62,007 nt of DNA from Hyphomicrobiales bacterium (GCA_900466575.1 UBMP01000010.1:1-62007); one strand, 5' to 3'. Counted from the stretch's first letter, positions 37,203 through 49,490 are shown. Made by a program: numbers and translations. The notes: generated by a model from the letters alone, not told the origin.

Positions 37203-37736
37203 ATGCAAACTGTTCTCATCGTCATTCATCTCATGATCGTGCTGGCGCTGGTTGGCCTCGTGCTGATCCAGCGCTCGGAAGGCGGCGGTCTCGGCATCGG
37301 CGGCGGTTCGGGCTTCATGTCCGCCCGCGGTACGGCCAATGCGCTGACCCGCACCACCGCGATCCTGGCGACGCTCTTCTTCATTACGTCTTTGGCTCTC
37401 GGCATTCTGGCCCGCTATCAGGCGAAGCCGACCGACATTCTCGATCGGATCCCGATCACCCAGCAGGGCCAGCAGAACGGCATTCTCGACCAGCTCGGCG
37501 GTACCAAGCCGGCTGAGACGAAGCCCGCCGTTCCGGACAATGGCGTTCCCTCTGCCGGCGCGCCGGCTGCAAATGCGCCCGCTGCTCCGGCAACGCAGAC
37601 CCCGGCCGCTCCGGCAACCGGCGAAGCGCCCGCGACACAGGCTCCGGCAAATCAGGCGCCCGCCACGCAGGCCCCGGCGACAACGGCTCCGGCCGCACCT
37701 GCGACGGACCCGACCAAGGTTCCTTCCGGCCAGTGA
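37203..37736 (+). CDS. secG: Protein translocase subunit SecG
   Basis: A 177-residue inner-membrane component of the SecYEG channel. Two membrane helices (about residues 3-21 and 52-71) flank the conserved cytosolic loop with RSEGGGLGIGGGSGFMS. The C-terminal half (about 95-177) is a low-complexity Ala/Pro/Thr tail, far longer than in E. coli SecG (110 residues) but typical of rhizobia. I used the ATG at 37203, the start that begins at the first helix. It ends with a strong terminator. Confidence 0.92.
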   Translation: MQTVLIVIHLMIVLALVGLVLIQRSEGGGLGIGGGSGFMSARGTANALTRTTAILATLFFITSLALGILARYQAKPTDILDRIPITQQGQQNGILDQLGGTKPAETKPAVPDNGVPSAGAPAANAPAAPATQTPAAPATGEAPATQAPANQAPATQAPATTAPAAPATDPTKVPSGQ

Positions 37737-37759
37737 GGCCGACAGGTTGAAATCATCCT

Positions 37760-37793
37760 CCGGCAGCCAGCCCACTGGCTGCCGGTTTTCTTT
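37760..37793 (+). terminator. Rho-independent terminator of secG
   Basis: A perfect 11-bp stem CCGGCAGCCAG / CTGGCTGCCGG (37760-37770 with 37775-37785) with a CCCA loop, followed by TTTTCTTTT. It separates secG from pyrG. Confidence 0.9.
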
Positions 37794-37869
37794 TGGCTAG
37801 AATCGGTTCTTCATCCACCGAATTTTCAGGGCCTCCTGAATTTTGCGGGTAGCGGAATCGTTTGATTAA

Positions 37870-39516
<1,647 letters not shown>

Positions 39517-39522
39517 AGCTCA

Positions 39523-39542
39523 CCGCCTCATTCGTGAGGCGG
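39523..39542 (+). terminator. Hairpin after pyrG
   Basis: CCGCCTCA / TGAGGCGG, an 8-bp stem with a TTCG loop, starts 7 bases after the pyrG stop. The T-run after it is poor. It also forms the extreme 3' end of the decayed toxin gene on the other strand. Confidence 0.45.
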
Positions 39543-39787
39543 CCATTTCTGCGCCCCTTGAAGGAGGCGCAGAATTTCTATCCGGTCCGACGATAGACGA
39601 TGACGAAGGGCGTACGCGGAACGACCAGTTCTCGCGTCTTATGCCTTCGTCCATGTCTACCCATGTCCGGATATTCGGAAAGATGAGAAACGTGTTGGAA
39701 AACACGATCGCCGATCTCCATCGCAAAAGCGTGGATTATCAGTCGCTATATAGGAAAGTTCGCTCGCGGTAGCCAAACGAGCCTCAA
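39528..39787 (-). pseudogene. Decayed RelE/ParE-family toxin gene
   Basis: Reading the minus strand in all three frames reveals a RelE/ParE toxin in pieces. A TTG at 39787 begins MRLVWLPRA; a shift gives SELSYIATDNPRF; a second shift gives AMEIGDRVFQHVSHLSEYPD and then MGRHGRRHKTRELVVPRT and PFVIVYR; a third gives DRIEILRLL-QGAQKWPPHE and a stop. The order, the TRELV strand and the RI-ILR-L-GAQ-WP ending match this toxin family. At least three frameshifts in about 260 bases mean it cannot make a working toxin. Its start overlaps the stop of the antitoxin remnant (TTGA), as in active pairs. Confidence 0.7.
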
Positions 39788-39974
39788 GCGGTTTTGCCCT
39801 GCTTTGCGACACGTTCAAGTAGACCGGCTCGCCTGTTTTCCCATTGCTGGCGCACCTCGTTGTGCTCGATCCAGACGGTATCAGGATCGTCGGCCTCTTT
39901 CAGAGCCAGATCGACCTGATCAGCGAACCACTGTCGGGGTCTTTGTCAGCTTGAATCTTTGGCAGCGGCGTCAC
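39784..39974 (-). pseudogene. Decayed antitoxin gene paired with the RelE/ParE remnant
   Basis: A frame ending at 39784 encodes a C-terminal segment with QWFADQVDLALKEADDPDTV and then IEHNEVRQQW, followed by an Arg/Lys-rich tail ending in KQGKTA. This looks like the small antitoxins of the stability-determinant type whose gene precedes a RelE/ParE toxin. A GTG near 39974 opens a compatible N terminus (TPLPKIQADKDPD), but one base is missing near 39932, so the two parts are in different frames. The stop overlaps the toxin start. Confidence 0.55.
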
Positions 39975-40048
39975 GGCATCGCCATGGTTTGATACGAGGC
40001 TCAGGAGGCTATTCTACGCCAGCCGCACCGCCGCGCAAGTCTGCCCCA

Positions 40049-40564
40049 TCACCCCTTGTAATTGGGGTCGATCACCGCAAGCTTTAGCATCATTTCCAGC
40101 GCTGTCTTGACGGTTGCAAAGCGCACAGCCGCGCGCCCGATTTCGCCGAAATGCATGTCGCGGTGGAGGAGCGTGCCGTTATAGTGCTTGGCGGCGATGT
40201 GGACGAGGCCGACGGGTTTGTCGGGCGTGCCGCCATCGGGACCCGCAATGCCGGTGCAGGCGATGGAAAGGCCGGCTTCGGAACGCGCGAGCGCGCCGTG
40301 GGCCATTTCCATGGCGGTTTCCTTGGAGACGGCGCCATATTGTTTCAGCGTGATCGGGAAAATGCCGAGCATCTCGATCTTGGACGTGTTCGAATAGGTC
40401 ACGAAGCCGCGGTCGAAGACGGCGGACGAGCCGGGGATCTCTGTGAGCGTCGTGGCAATCAGGCCGCCAGTGCAGGATTCGGCCGCCGCGACCATGATGT
40501 TGCGCACGCGGCAGGCGTCAATGACCTGGCGAGCCAGTTCGATGTTTTCAGCATGGGCCGGCAT
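40049..40564 (-). CDS. pncC: Nicotinamide-nucleotide amidase (CinA C-terminal family)
   Basis: A 171-residue stand-alone CinA C-terminal domain. The family signature AESCTGG is at residues 28-34 and the second block ACTGIAGPDGG near 102-112. The enzyme deamidates nicotinamide mononucleotide in NAD recycling. The ATG at 40564 overlaps the ispDF stop by one base (TGATG), so the two are translated together. A GTG one codon earlier is the other possible start. Confidence 0.92.
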   Translation of the reverse strand: MPAHAENIELARQVIDACRVRNIMVAAAESCTGGLIATTLTEIPGSSAVFDRGFVTYSNTSKIEMLGIFPITLKQYGAVSKETAMEMAHGALARSEAGLSIACTGIAGPDGGTPDKPVGLVHIAAKHYNGTLLHRDMHFGEIGRAAVRFATVKTALEMMLKLAVIDPNYKG

Positions 40565-41775
40565 CACCGTCCTCCCTCATAGATAACTGTCGCCGTCGCA
40601 ATGGCTGCGATGCCTTCCTCGCGGCCGACGAAACCGATCGTCTCGTTCGTCGTCGCCTTGACCGAGCAGCGGTCGATGGAAATGTTCAGGAATTCCGCCA
40701 TGTTGGCGCGCATGGTCTCCCGATGCGGCCCGACCTTCGGGCGCTCGGCGATGATCGATACATCCGCATTGGTAATTGTGCCGCCGCGCTCACGCACGAT
40801 GGACGCCGCCTTTTCCAGGAAGATGCGCGAGGGGGCACCTTTCCACTGGGGATCCGACGGCGGGAAATGGTCGCCGATGTCGCCTGCGCCGCAGGTGGCG
40901 AGCAGGGCATCGGTCAAGGCATGGAGCGCGACGTCGGCATCGGAATGGCCGGAGAGCGCCTTTTCATGGGGAATGAAGACGCCGCAGAGCGTGACCCCGT
41001 TGCCGGGGACAAGCTGATGGACATCATAGCCGTTTCCGCAGCGGACATCGGCAATCATGGTGCGTCTGAGCCTTTCATCGGCGAGGTCGATATCACGCTT
41101 CACCGTCAACTTCACATTGCCCGCCAAACCTTCCGCGAGGCTGACGTCGCAGCCGGCCCATTCGGCGATGGCCGCATCGTCTGTGAACGTGAAATCCCGC
41201 GCTGCGGCCGCCTTCTGGTGGGCGGAAAGAATCGACTGGTAATCAAAGGCTTGCGGTGTCTGAGCGGCGTAGAGGCCCGCACGATCCACGGTCTCGACGA
41301 TATGGCCATTTTCGGCACGCTTCAGCGTCTCGGGAACGGCCAGCGCGGGCAGGGCGGCCTTGGCGCCGCCATCGAGAACGGCAGCGATTCCATCCATGAA
41401 CGACGGCGTGACAAAGGGACGTACGGCGTCATGAATGAAGACGTAGCGCGGCTCGATGCCAAGCAGGGCCTCCAGCCCGTAGAGGACGGAGTGCTGGCGC
41501 GTCGGGCCACCATGGACGATGATCAGACGTTCTGCGCTCGGCATGCCGTCGACGGCCTTCACCAGCAAGGCCTCGTCGTCGGGATGAATGACCACAATTA
41601 TCGCGCTGCTTCTGGGCCAGGCCAGAATAGCGTCCAGCGTGTGGCGAATGACGGCCTTCCCACCAATCGGACGGTATTGCTTGGGCCCTTCATGCGGCGC
41701 GCCCGCGCGTTCGCCGCGCCCCGCCGCAACGACAACAAAAGCGCAATCGCCGGCTGGAGCTTTGGTTTCATTCAT
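40564..41775 (-). CDS. ispDF: Bifunctional MEP-pathway enzyme IspD/IspF
   Basis: A 403-residue fusion of two isoprenoid enzymes. The N-terminal half (about 1-235) is IspD, the cytidylyltransferase that makes CDP-methylerythritol, with the [10 protein letters not shown] loop near 16-25 and the [10 protein letters not shown] block near 31-40. The C-terminal half (about 245-400) is IspF, the cyclodiphosphate synthase, with the zinc ligands D251 and H253 in GYDVH. Fusion of IspD and IspF without IspE is normal in Rhizobiales. It is followed by pncC with a one-base overlap. Confidence 0.96.
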   Translation of the reverse strand: MNETKAPAGDCAFVVVAAGRGERAGAPHEGPKQYRPIGGKAVIRHTLDAILAWPRSSAIIVVIHPDDEALLVKAVDGMPSAERLIIVHGGPTRQHSVLYGLEALLGIEPRYVFIHDAVRPFVTPSFMDGIAAVLDGGAKAALPALAVPETLKRAENGHIVETVDRAGLYAAQTPQAFDYQSILSAHQKAAAARDFTFTDDAAIAEWAGCDVSLAEGLAGNVKLTVKRDIDLADERLRRTMIADVRCGNGYDVHQLVPGNGVTLCGVFIPHEKALSGHSDADVALHALTDALLATCGAGDIGDHFPPSDPQWKGAPSRIFLEKAASIVRERGGTITNADVSIIAERPKVGPHRETMRANMAEFLNISIDRCSVKATTNETIGFVGREEGIAAIATATVIYEGGR

Positions 41776-41940
41776 GTCCGAAATCCGACCTGTTGTCTTG
41801 TATCCGTCAAAAACGTCCCGTAAGGCACGCGGCGTGAGGTGCAGGCCTTACAAGTGTAAGAGAAATTTTTCCAGTCCAAAGCTTTTTTGAGACGTTAGCC
41901 GCTGCCCCCTTGGCAAGCGGTCTTCAAGTGTCTAAAAAAG

Positions 41941-41961
41941 GTGCAAAATAAATTGATGCAC
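41941..41961. promoter_or_regulatory. Dyad upstream of dusB-ntrBC
   Basis: GTGCA-N11-TGCAC lies 14 bases before the dusB start. The arms resemble NtrC half-sites (TGCAC/GTGCA) but in the outward-facing order, not the usual TGCAC-N-GTGCA order, so NtrC binding is only a possibility. The position over the promoter or leader would suit autoregulation. Confidence 0.3.
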
Positions 41962-41974
41962 GAAAGATAAGCAA

Positions 41975-42982
41975 TTGCATCGCGTAAGTCTTTCATCTGC
42001 GTTTTTCGCCGGATCGGCCGAAATTCGCAACCGGGTCATTCTCGCGCCGATGTCGGGCGTGACGGATTTGCCGTTCCGCAAACTGGCGTGGCGCTATGGC
42101 GCCGGACTGACCGTGACCGAGATGGTGGCCAGTGGTGAACTCGTGCGCGACATGCGCGAATCGCGCCAGCGGCTCAAGGGAACCGGTGCGCGTCCGCACA
42201 TGGTACAGCTGGCCGGTCGTGAGGCGCGCTGGATGGCGGAAGCCGCGAAAATTGCCGAAGGCGAGGGCGCGGATATCATCGACATCAACATGGGTTGCCC
42301 GGCCAAGAAGGTTATCGGCGGCTATTCCGGTGCCGCCCTGATGCGCGATCCCGATCTGGCCCTTTCGCTTGTCGACGCCACCGTGGGTGCTGTCTCGGTC
42401 CCCGTGACGGTGAAGATGCGGCTCGGGTGGGACGAAACGTCGGTCAATGCGCCGGACATCGCAAAACGCTGCGAGGATGCCGGCGTGAAGATGATCACTG
42501 TGCATGGTCGCACGCGCATGCAGTTCTATGAAGGCAAGGCGGATTGGGATGCGATCCGGGCAGTGCGCGAGGCGATCAGCCTCCCGCTCGTCGCCAACGG
42601 CGATGTCGCGTCCACTGCCGATGCGGAGGAAATCCTGCGTCGTTCGGGCGCGGATGCGGTGATGGTCGGGCGCGCAAGTCAGGGCCAGCCGTGGCTTTGC
42701 GGCAAGATTGCAGGCGCCTGCGAAACGCCTTCGCTCGGCGAAATCGCCGATATAGCAGAGGAGCATTACCGGGACATGCTCTCCTTCTATGGCGTGGAGG
42801 GCGGGCTCCGCCATGCGCGCAAGCATGTGGGCTGGTATCTTGACACGCAGGCAGGATCGATGGGGTCGGCAGCCCGCGTGGCCATCATGACCTCGCATGA
42901 CCCGGAAGCCGTGGCGCGGGGGCTGCGCGAGGCGCTGCTCTCGGCCGAAACCACCAGCGCGGGAATCGGAGAAGCCGCATGA
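41975..42982 (+). CDS. dusB: tRNA-dihydrouridine synthase (NifR3/DusB family)
   Basis: A 335-residue flavoenzyme that reduces uridine to dihydrouridine in t[15 protein letters not shown] at about residues 25-36 begins the flavin-binding barrel; C108 in NMGCPAKK is the active-site acid; the HGRTRMQFY block is the conserved Dus signature. The start is TTG, because no ATG is available before the conserved domain. In Rhizobiales it heads the nitrogen-regulation operon, and here its stop overlaps the ntrB ATG (ATGA). Confidence 0.94.
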   Translation: MHRVSLSSAFFAGSAEIRNRVILAPMSGVTDLPFRKLAWRYGAGLTVTEMVASGELVRDMRESRQRLKGTGARPHMVQLAGREARWMAEAAKIAEGEGADIIDINMGCPAKKVIGGYSGAALMRDPDLALSLVDATVGAVSVPVTVKMRLGWDETSVNAPDIAKRCEDAGVKMITVHGRTRMQFYEGKADWDAIRAVREAISLPLVANGDVASTADAEEILRRSGADAVMVGRASQGQPWLCGKIAGACETPSLGEIADIAEEHYRDMLSFYGVEGGLRHARKHVGWYLDTQAGSMGSAARVAIMTSHDPEAVARGLREALLSAETTSAGIGEAA

Positions 42983-44121
42983 CCGACAAGCCGCCAGCCA
43001 CGCCAGTGGAATCGATGGAAGCGCTCGCGCTGCCGGTTCTGAACGCGATCCAGAATCCGGTGATCATGCTGAACGCGGATGGTTATGTCGTTTTCGCCAA
43101 CTGGGAGGCGGAGGCCTTTTTCGGCGCGAGCGCAACGCATCTGTCGCGCTATGTCATTGAAGCGCTGATTCCCTTTGGCAGCCCGCTTCTTGCCCTCATC
43201 GAACAGGTGCGCGAGCGCCGCGCGCCGGTCAACGAATATCGCGTCGATCTCTCTTCGCCGCGTCTCGGTTCCGACAAGCTGGTGGACATCTATGTCGCGC
43301 CGGTTCTCACGACGCCCGGCTCTGTCGTCGTCGTGTTCCAGGAACGCTCCATGGCAGACAAGATCGACCGGCAGCTGACACATCGCGCCGCCGCCCGTTC
43401 GGTGAGCGGTCTGGCCTCGATGCTGGCGCATGAGATCAAGAACCCGCTTTCGGGCATCCGTGGTGCCGCGCAGCTGCTCGAAACCTCCGTCGGCGAGGAA
43501 GACCGATCACTGACGCAGCTTATCTGCGACGAGACGGATCGCATCGTATCGCTGGTCGACCGCATGGAGGTCTTCTCCGACGAGCGGCCGGTCGATCGCA
43601 TGCCGATCAACATCCACGTCGTGCTCGATCGCGTGAAGGCCATTGCGCAGGCGGGCTTTGCCCGTGACATCAAGTTCGTCGAGAATTACGACCCTTCGCT
43701 GCCGCCGGTCTATGCCAATCGTGACCAGCTGGTGCAGGTATTTCTCAACCTCGTGAAGAATGCGGCCGAGGCGATCGGCAACAAGCCGGATGGTGAGATC
43801 GTGCTCTCCACGGCCTATCGCCCCGGCATCCGCCTTTCCGTCGCCGGCACGCGCGAGAAGATCTCGCTCCCGCTGGAATTCTGCGTGCATGACAATGGTC
43901 CGGGCGTTCCGCAGGACCTCGTGCCGCATCTCTTCGATCCTTTCATCACCACCAAGACCAACGGTTCCGGTCTCGGCCTCGCTCTGGTCGCCAAGATCAT
44001 TGGCGCGCATGGCGGCATCGTCGAATGCGACAGCCAGACCAACCGCACCACGTTCCGCGTTCTGATGCCCGTGTCCACGGATACGAGCGAGAATGCGCGC
44101 AACGACGAACAGGCAGGATAA
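42979..44121 (+). CDS. ntrB: Nitrogen regulation sensor kinase NtrB
   Basis: A 380-residue soluble histidine kinase that senses nitrogen status via PII and phosphorylates NtrC. A PAS domain (about 15-125) precedes the dimerisation helix with H151 in [11 protein letters not shown]. The ATP-binding domain carries the N-box ([12 protein letters not shown]), the G1 box HDNGPGVP and the G2 box GSGLGLALV. No membrane segment is present, as expected for NtrB. The ATG overlaps the dusB stop. Confidence 0.95.
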   Translation: MTDKPPATPVESMEALALPVLNAIQNPVIMLNADGYVVFANWEAEAFFGASATHLSRYVIEALIPFGSPLLALIEQVRERRAPVNEYRVDLSSPRLGSDKLVDIYVAPVLTTPGSVVVVFQERSMADKIDRQLTHRAAARSVSGLASMLAHEIKNPLSGIRGAAQLLETSVGEEDRSLTQLICDETDRIVSLVDRMEVFSDERPVDRMPINIHVVLDRVKAIAQAGFARDIKFVENYDPSLPPVYANRDQLVQVFLNLVKNAAEAIGNKPDGEIVLSTAYRPGIRLSVAGTREKISLPLEFCVHDNGPGVPQDLVPHLFDPFITTKTNGSGLGLALVAKIIGAHGGIVECDSQTNRTTFRVLMPVSTDTSENARNDEQAG

Positions 44122-44127
44122 GCCCCC

Positions 44128-45582
44128 ATGACAAGCGCCACGGTTCTAGTCGCCGACGACGACGCAGCCATCCGCACCGTGCTCAATCAGGCGCTTTCGC
44201 GCGCCGGATATGACGTTCGCATCACCTCCAATGCCGCGACGCTCTGGCGCTGGGTGGCGGGCGGCGAGGGCGATATCGTCATCACCGACGTTGTCATGCC
44301 AGACGAAAATGCGTTCGATCTTCTGCCGCGCATCAAGAAGGCGCGGCCGGAACTTCCGGTTCTGGTCATGAGCGCGCAGAACACGTTCATGACGGCGATC
44401 AAGGCATCGGAGAAAGGCGCGTACGACTATCTGCCGAAGCCCTTCGACCTCACCGAACTCCTGGCGATCGTCAAGCGGGCACTCTCCGAACCCAAGCAGA
44501 AGGCGCCTGAGCTCGAAGACGACCAGCAGGACGGGATGCCGCTGGTCGGCCGTTCGGCAGCCATGCAGGAAATCTATCGCGTGCTCGCCCGCCTCATGCA
44601 GACGGACCTGACGCTGATGATTACCGGCGAGAGCGGCACCGGCAAGGAACTCGTTGCCCGCGCGCTGCACGACTACGGCAAGCGCCGTAACGGCCCGTTC
44701 GTGGCGATCAACATGGCGGCCATACCGCGCGACCTGATCGAGTCGGAGCTCTTCGGCCACGAGAAGGGTGCCTTTACCGGCGCACAGAACCGCTCGACCG
44801 GCCGCTTCGAGCAGGCTGAAGGCGGCACACTCTTCCTTGACGAAATCGGCGACATGCCGATGGATGCGCAGACACGCCTGCTGCGTGTGCTCCAGCAGGG
44901 CGAGTATACGACGGTCGGCGGACGCACGCCGATCCGCACCGACGTGCGCATCGTCGCGGCCACGAACAAAGACCTGAAGAACCTGATCAATCAGGGCCTT
45001 TTCCGCGAAGACCTTTACTACCGCCTGAACGTCGTGCCGCTGCGCCTTCCGCCGCTGCGCGACCGTTCGGAGGACATTCCGGATCTTGTTCGTCACTTTG
45101 TGACACGTGCCGAAAAGGAAGGTCTCGACGTCAAGCGCTTCGACTCTGAAGCGATCGAGGCGATGAAGACCTATGCCTGGCCGGGCAACGTACGCGAACT
45201 GGAAAACCTCATCCGGCGGCTTACCGCACTTTATCCGCAGGACGTGATCACGCGCGAGATCATCGACGCGGAACTGCGCTCGGATATCCCGGACAGCCCG
45301 CTCGACAAGGCTGCAGGAAGGTCCGGACCCGTGACGATTTCGCAGGCTGTCGAAGAAAACATGCGGACCTATTTCTCGGGATTCGGAGAAGACCTGCCGC
45401 CGCCCGGCCTCTACAATCGTGTGCTGGCGGAGCTTGAATATCCCCTGATTCTGGCGGTCCTGACGGCCACGCGCGGAAACCAGATCAAGGCAGCCGAAGT
45501 GCTTGGTCTCAATCGCAATACGTTGCGCAAGAAGATCCGCGAACTTGGCGTTTCTGTGTATAGAAGCGCACGCAGCAACTGA
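44128..45582 (+). CDS. ntrC: Nitrogen response regulator NtrC
   Basis: A 484-residue sigma-54 activator. The receiver domain has the phospho-acceptor D54. The AAA+ domain shows Walker A GESGTGKE at 167-174 and an intact GAFTGA loop at 214-219, the part that touches sigma-54. A Fis-type helix-turn-helix ([18 protein letters not shown]) ends the protein. It starts 6 bases after ntrB, AGGATAA upstream, so ntrB and ntrC are one operon. Confidence 0.96.
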   Translation: MTSATVLVADDDAAIRTVLNQALSRAGYDVRITSNAATLWRWVAGGEGDIVITDVVMPDENAFDLLPRIKKARPELPVLVMSAQNTFMTAIKASEKGAYDYLPKPFDLTELLAIVKRALSEPKQKAPELEDDQQDGMPLVGRSAAMQEIYRVLARLMQTDLTLMITGESGTGKELVARALHDYGKRRNGPFVAINMAAIPRDLIESELFGHEKGAFTGAQNRSTGRFEQAEGGTLFLDEIGDMPMDAQTRLLRVLQQGEYTTVGGRTPIRTDVRIVAATNKDLKNLINQGLFREDLYYRLNVVPLRLPPLRDRSEDIPDLVRHFVTRAEKEGLDVKRFDSEAIEAMKTYAWPGNVRELENLIRRLTALYPQDVITREIIDAELRSDIPDSPLDKAAGRSGPVTISQAVEENMRTYFSGFGEDLPPPGLYNRVLAELEYPLILAVLTATRGNQIKAAEVLGLNRNTLRKKIRELGVSVYRSARSN

Positions 45583-45591
45583 TCCGTGCGC

Positions 45592-45615
45592 GGCCTGCCA
45601 AGCGCTCGGCAGGCC
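45592..45615 (+). terminator. Hairpin between ntrC and ntrY
   Basis: GGCCTGCC / GGCAGGCC, a perfect 8-bp stem with an 8-base loop, 9 bases after the ntrC stop. There is no T-run, so it could be a weak terminator or an RNA-stabilising hairpin at the end of the dusB-ntrBC transcript. The rest of the 242-base gap shows no coding sequence. Confidence 0.4.
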
Positions 45616-45824
45616 CGCGTTCACCTGATTCCGATCATCGGCAACCTGAATCTGAAAGATCGCGACGCGATTTAAGCCCTTGCCAGGCGTTGCAATTTCG
45701 CCACAATATGTTGCTTGAAAGTCACGATTGCCGCGTGACTCGGTCAAGTCGTCAAGACGAGGCCCGACATGTGTGATGTGTCTCCCGATGTCACTGACTG
45801 CGGGCAGACGAGGAGATTTTGTTA

Positions 45825-48095
45825 ATGGCAGGCAGCATGGCTGCATCGGAAGACGACAGCGCGACGGGTTTTGGCGCGCAGGACAGGCGCGCGTATTTCG
45901 CGCTGCCGGGCCTGATCCTCGCCGGGGGCGCGCTGACCTCTTCCGTCATCACGCTTTTCGTCCTCCTGGGGCTGACGCCGATTGCGCCGGAGACAGACGT
46001 CGTCATCGCATCGGCGGTGATCAACGGGCTCTTCGTCTTCGGTCTGATGTATCTGATCGGCCGCGAAGTCCTTCGCCTGATCAAGGCGCGGCGGCGCGGG
46101 CGCGCAGCGGCGCGGCTCCATGTGCGCATCGTATCGCTCTTCTCGATCGTTGCCATCCTGCCGGCCGTCCTCGTCGCAATCTTCGCCTCGTTCACTTTGC
46201 AGGCCGGCCTCGATCGTTGGTTCTCGATCCGGACGCAGTCGATCGTCAATTCGTCCATCAATGTCGCTCAGGCCTATGTGCTGGAAAACGCCAGTTACCT
46301 CCAGGGACAGACGGCCTCGATGGCGAACGACCTCGATCGCAACCGGGCACTTTACAGTCTTGACCGAACCGGCTTCGTGGACCTCATGACGCGACAGGCG
46401 CGGGGACGCGGAATGCTGGGCGCGTTTCTGGTGCGGGCCGATGGAAGCGTCATCCTGCAGGCGGAAATCGAAACGGAAAAACCGTTGCCGGCAATTCCGA
46501 AGGACGCGCTGGAAAGTTCGGTCGCCGGTCAGCCGACACTGATTCCTCCGGGGGTCACGAACCTCGTCGGTGCCGTCATCAAGCTTGATGAAATTCCTGG
46601 CTCGTATCTCTACACGATCCGGGCGGTCGATCCGAACGTCATGTCGGCGCTGCGGCTCATGGAAGAGAATACGCAGGAATATCGGGCGATGGAGGCAGGG
46701 CGCACGTCCCTGCAGGTGGCCTTCGGCATTCTCTATCTCGGCTTCGCCCTGATCGTGCTTCTCGCTGCGATCTGGACGGCGATCGCGATTGCCGACCGGC
46801 TGGTGCGGCCGATCCGGCTTCTGATCAGCGCTGCCGACAGTGTCGCAACCGGCAATATGAATGTGATCGTGCCCGTGCGCGCCGCGGACGGCGACGTAGG
46901 AAACCTGTCCCGCACCTTCAACAAGATGATCGCCGAAATCCGTTCGCAGCGTGATGAGGTCCTGGCCGCCAAGGACGAGGTGGACGACCGCCGACGCTTC
47001 ATTGAGGCCGTTCTTTCGGGCGTCAACGCTGCGGTGATCGGCGTCGAAGAGGATGGCCGCATCACGGTCGCCAACCCCTCGACCGAAGTCTTTCTCGGCC
47101 GTCCGGCGGACGACATCGTCGGGCACGCGCTGGGTGAGCTTTCGCCGGAGGTGGATGAAGTCTTCGCCGAGGCGGTGGCCCGCGGCCGCGCCAGCTATCG
47201 CCGGCAGATCAATCTCCGCGTCAACGGACGAGAGAGAACGTTGAATGTGCAGATGACGCGCGAGGAATCCGACGATGCCAAGAGTTCCTGGGTTCTGACC
47301 ATCGACGACATTACCGATCTCGTCATCGCGCAACGTTCCACGGCCTGGGCCGATGTCGCGCGACGCATTGCGCATGAGATCAAGAACCCGCTGACGCCGA
47401 TCCAGTTGTCTGCGGAACGCATTCGTCGCCGGTATGGCAAGCAGATCAACCAGGACGACCGCGAAGTCTTCGACCAGTGCACCGACACGATTGTCCGGCA
47501 GGTTGGCGATATCGGCCGCATGGTGGACGAGTTCTCTTCGTTTGCCCGTATGCCGAAGCCCACGAAGGCCGCCTGCGATCTGCGTGATATCCTGAAAGAT
47601 GCCGTCTTCCTGCGGGAAATGGGCAATACGCATGTCCGTTTCGAAAAGGATCTGGGCGACGCGCCACTCGACGGCGTTTTCGACTCGCGAATGCTCGGCC
47701 AGGCGTTCGGAAATCTGGTGAAGAATGCGGTGGAGGCCATCGAGGCCGTGCCCGCCGAGGGGGCGCGCGAGGAGAACCGGATCCTGGTGCGGGCGCGCGA
47801 GGATGCCTCGGGCGAGCGTTTTGTCGTCGACATCATCGACAACGGCAAGGGCCTGCCGACGGAGAACCGCAACAGCATTCTCGAGCCCTATATCACGATG
47901 CGCGAGAAGGGCACGGGCCTGGGTCTCGCCATCGTCAAGAAGATCATTGAAGAACATGGCGGCGAGCTTGAGTTGCATGATGCGCCGGAAGATTTCGATC
48001 ATGGCCGCGGTGCGATGATCCGGGTCTATCTGCCCCGGACGGAAGCCCAGCCCCATGTCGACATGGAAATGAAGGAAGCAGTCAATGGCGTCTGA
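45825..48095 (+). CDS. ntrY: Membrane sensor kinase NtrY
   Basis: A 756-residue histidine kinase of the NtrYX system, which in Rhizobiales responds to nitrogen, redox or oxygen and affects the cell envelope. Four membrane helices are visible: two near residues 25-75, one near 105-125 and one near 295-320. The helix at 295-320 is followed by a HAMP domain (about 320-375), a PAS domain (about 385-490), the phospho-acceptor H517 in [10 protein letters not shown], and an ATPase domain with DNGKGLP. The large loop between the third and fourth helix is the probable periplasmic sensor. The ATG at 45825 follows GAGGAG; a TTG two codons earlier is less likely. It overlaps ntrX by 11 bases. Confidence 0.93.
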
Positions 48096-49449
48096 TATTC
48101 TCATCGTGGACGATGAACAGGACATACGCGAAGTGGTGTCCGGTATCCTTTCGGACGAGGGGCATGAAACCCGCACCGCGCATGACAGCGACAGTGCGCT
48201 GGCTGCCGTCAGCGACCGCGTGCCGCGCCTGATCTTCCTCGATATCTGGATGCAGGGCAGCAAGCTCGACGGGCTGGCGCTGCTGGATGAGATCAAGGCA
48301 CGCCATCCGGACATCCCTGTCGTGATGATTTCCGGCCACGGCAATATCGAGACAGCCGTGTCGGCCATCCATCGAGGCGCCTATGATTTTATCGAAAAGC
48401 CATTCAAGGCTGACCGTCTGATCCTGGTGGCCGAGCGTGCGCTCGAGAACTCGCAGCTTCGAAAGGAAGTGAGCGAGTTGAAGAAGCGATCCGGCGATCC
48501 GGTGGAGCTGATCGGTACCTCGGTTGCTGTATCCCAGCTTCGCCAGACGATCGAGAAGATCGCGCCGACCAACAGTCGCATCATGATCCTCGGCCCCTCC
48601 GGCTCGGGCAAGGAGCTGGTCGCGCGGATGATCCACAAGAAGTCCGCGCGCGCCGACGGGCCCTTTGTGGCTCTGAACGCAGCCACCATCACACCGGAGC
48701 GCATGGAAATGGCACTCTTCGGGACGGAGGGCCAGCCGGGTCAGGCGCGCCGTACGGGGGCGCTGGAAGAGGCGCATCGCGGCACGCTCTATCTCGATGA
48801 AGTGGGCGAAATGCCCCGCGAGACACAGAACAAGATCCTGCGCGTGCTGGTCGACCAGCAATTCGAGCGCATTGGCGGCTCAAAGCGTGTGAAGGTCGAT
48901 GTCCGCATCATCTCCTCCACCGCCTACAACCTCGAAAGCCAGATCGGGGAAGGGCGCTTCCGCGAGGATCTCTACCATCGCCTGGCTGTGGTGCCGATCA
49001 AGGTGCCGGCATTGGCCGAGCGGCGGGAGGACATTCCCTTCCTCGTCGATCTTTTCATGCGCCAGATCAGCGAACAGGCCGGTATGAAGGCGCGCCGCGT
49101 GGCCGACGATGCGCTCGCAGTCCTGCAGGCGCATGATTGGCCGGGCAATATCCGTCAGCTGCGCAACGTCATCGAACGCGTTCTGATCCTGACCCGGCCC
49201 GATGGAGGCGATACGACGATCAGCGCCGACCATCTTCCGCCGGATGTGGTCGACATGATGCCGAAGATTTCTGCGCAGGGCGACCAGCACATCATGACGC
49301 TTCCTCTTCGGGAAGCGCGCGAACTCTTCGAGCGCGACTATCTGATGGCGCAGATCAACCGCTTTGGCGGGAATATCTCGCGCACGGCGGAGTTCGTCGG
49401 CATGGAGCGGTCGGCGCTGCATCGGAAACTCAAGTCTCTCGGCGTCTAA
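48085..49449 (+). CDS. ntrX: NtrX response regulator (no GAFTGA loop)
   Basis: A 454-residue regulator paired with NtrY. The receiver phospho-acceptor is D53. The AAA+ domain has Walker A GPSGSGKE, but the sigma-54 contact loop seen in NtrC as GAFTGA is replaced by a different sequence (LFGTEGQPGQA at residues 211-221). A Fis-type helix-turn-helix (NISRTAEFVGMERSALHRKL) is at the C terminus. The missing motif suggests it does not activate sigma-54 in the classical way and may act on sigma-70 promoters; this fits other alphaproteobacterial NtrX proteins, but is inferred here. Confidence 0.94.
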   Translation: MASDILIVDDEQDIREVVSGILSDEGHETRTAHDSDSALAAVSDRVPRLIFLDIWMQGSKLDGLALLDEIKARHPDIPVVMISGHGNIETAVSAIHRGAYDFIEKPFKADRLILVAERALENSQLRKEVSELKKRSGDPVELIGTSVAVSQLRQTIEKIAPTNSRIMILGPSGSGKELVARMIHKKSARADGPFVALNAATITPERMEMALFGTEGQPGQARRTGALEEAHRGTLYLDEVGEMPRETQNKILRVLVDQQFERIGGSKRVKVDVRIISSTAYNLESQIGEGRFREDLYHRLAVVPIKVPALAERREDIPFLVDLFMRQISEQAGMKARRVADDALAVLQAHDWPGNIRQLRNVIERVLILTRPDGGDTTISADHLPPDVVDMMPKISAQGDQHIMTLPLREARELFERDYLMAQINRFGGNISRTAEFVGMERSALHRKLKSLGV

Positions 49450-49490
49450 AGAAAAGCGGTCGTATCCTTTCATCTCTACGGAAATTACCA

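Noticed and set aside
39804-39992. Plus-strand small frame after pyrG
   Set aside because: It is antisense to the antitoxin remnant and has no ribosome site or motif.
41911-41926. Sigma-54-like promoter (TGGCAAG...) before dusB-ntrBC
   Set aside because: The -24 GG is present but the -12 GC is TC at the correct spacing, so the element is not complete.
45822-48368. Very long minus-strand open frame antisense to ntrY
   Set aside because: Its sequence has no family features and it follows the codon pattern of the real plus-strand kinase; it is a shadow.
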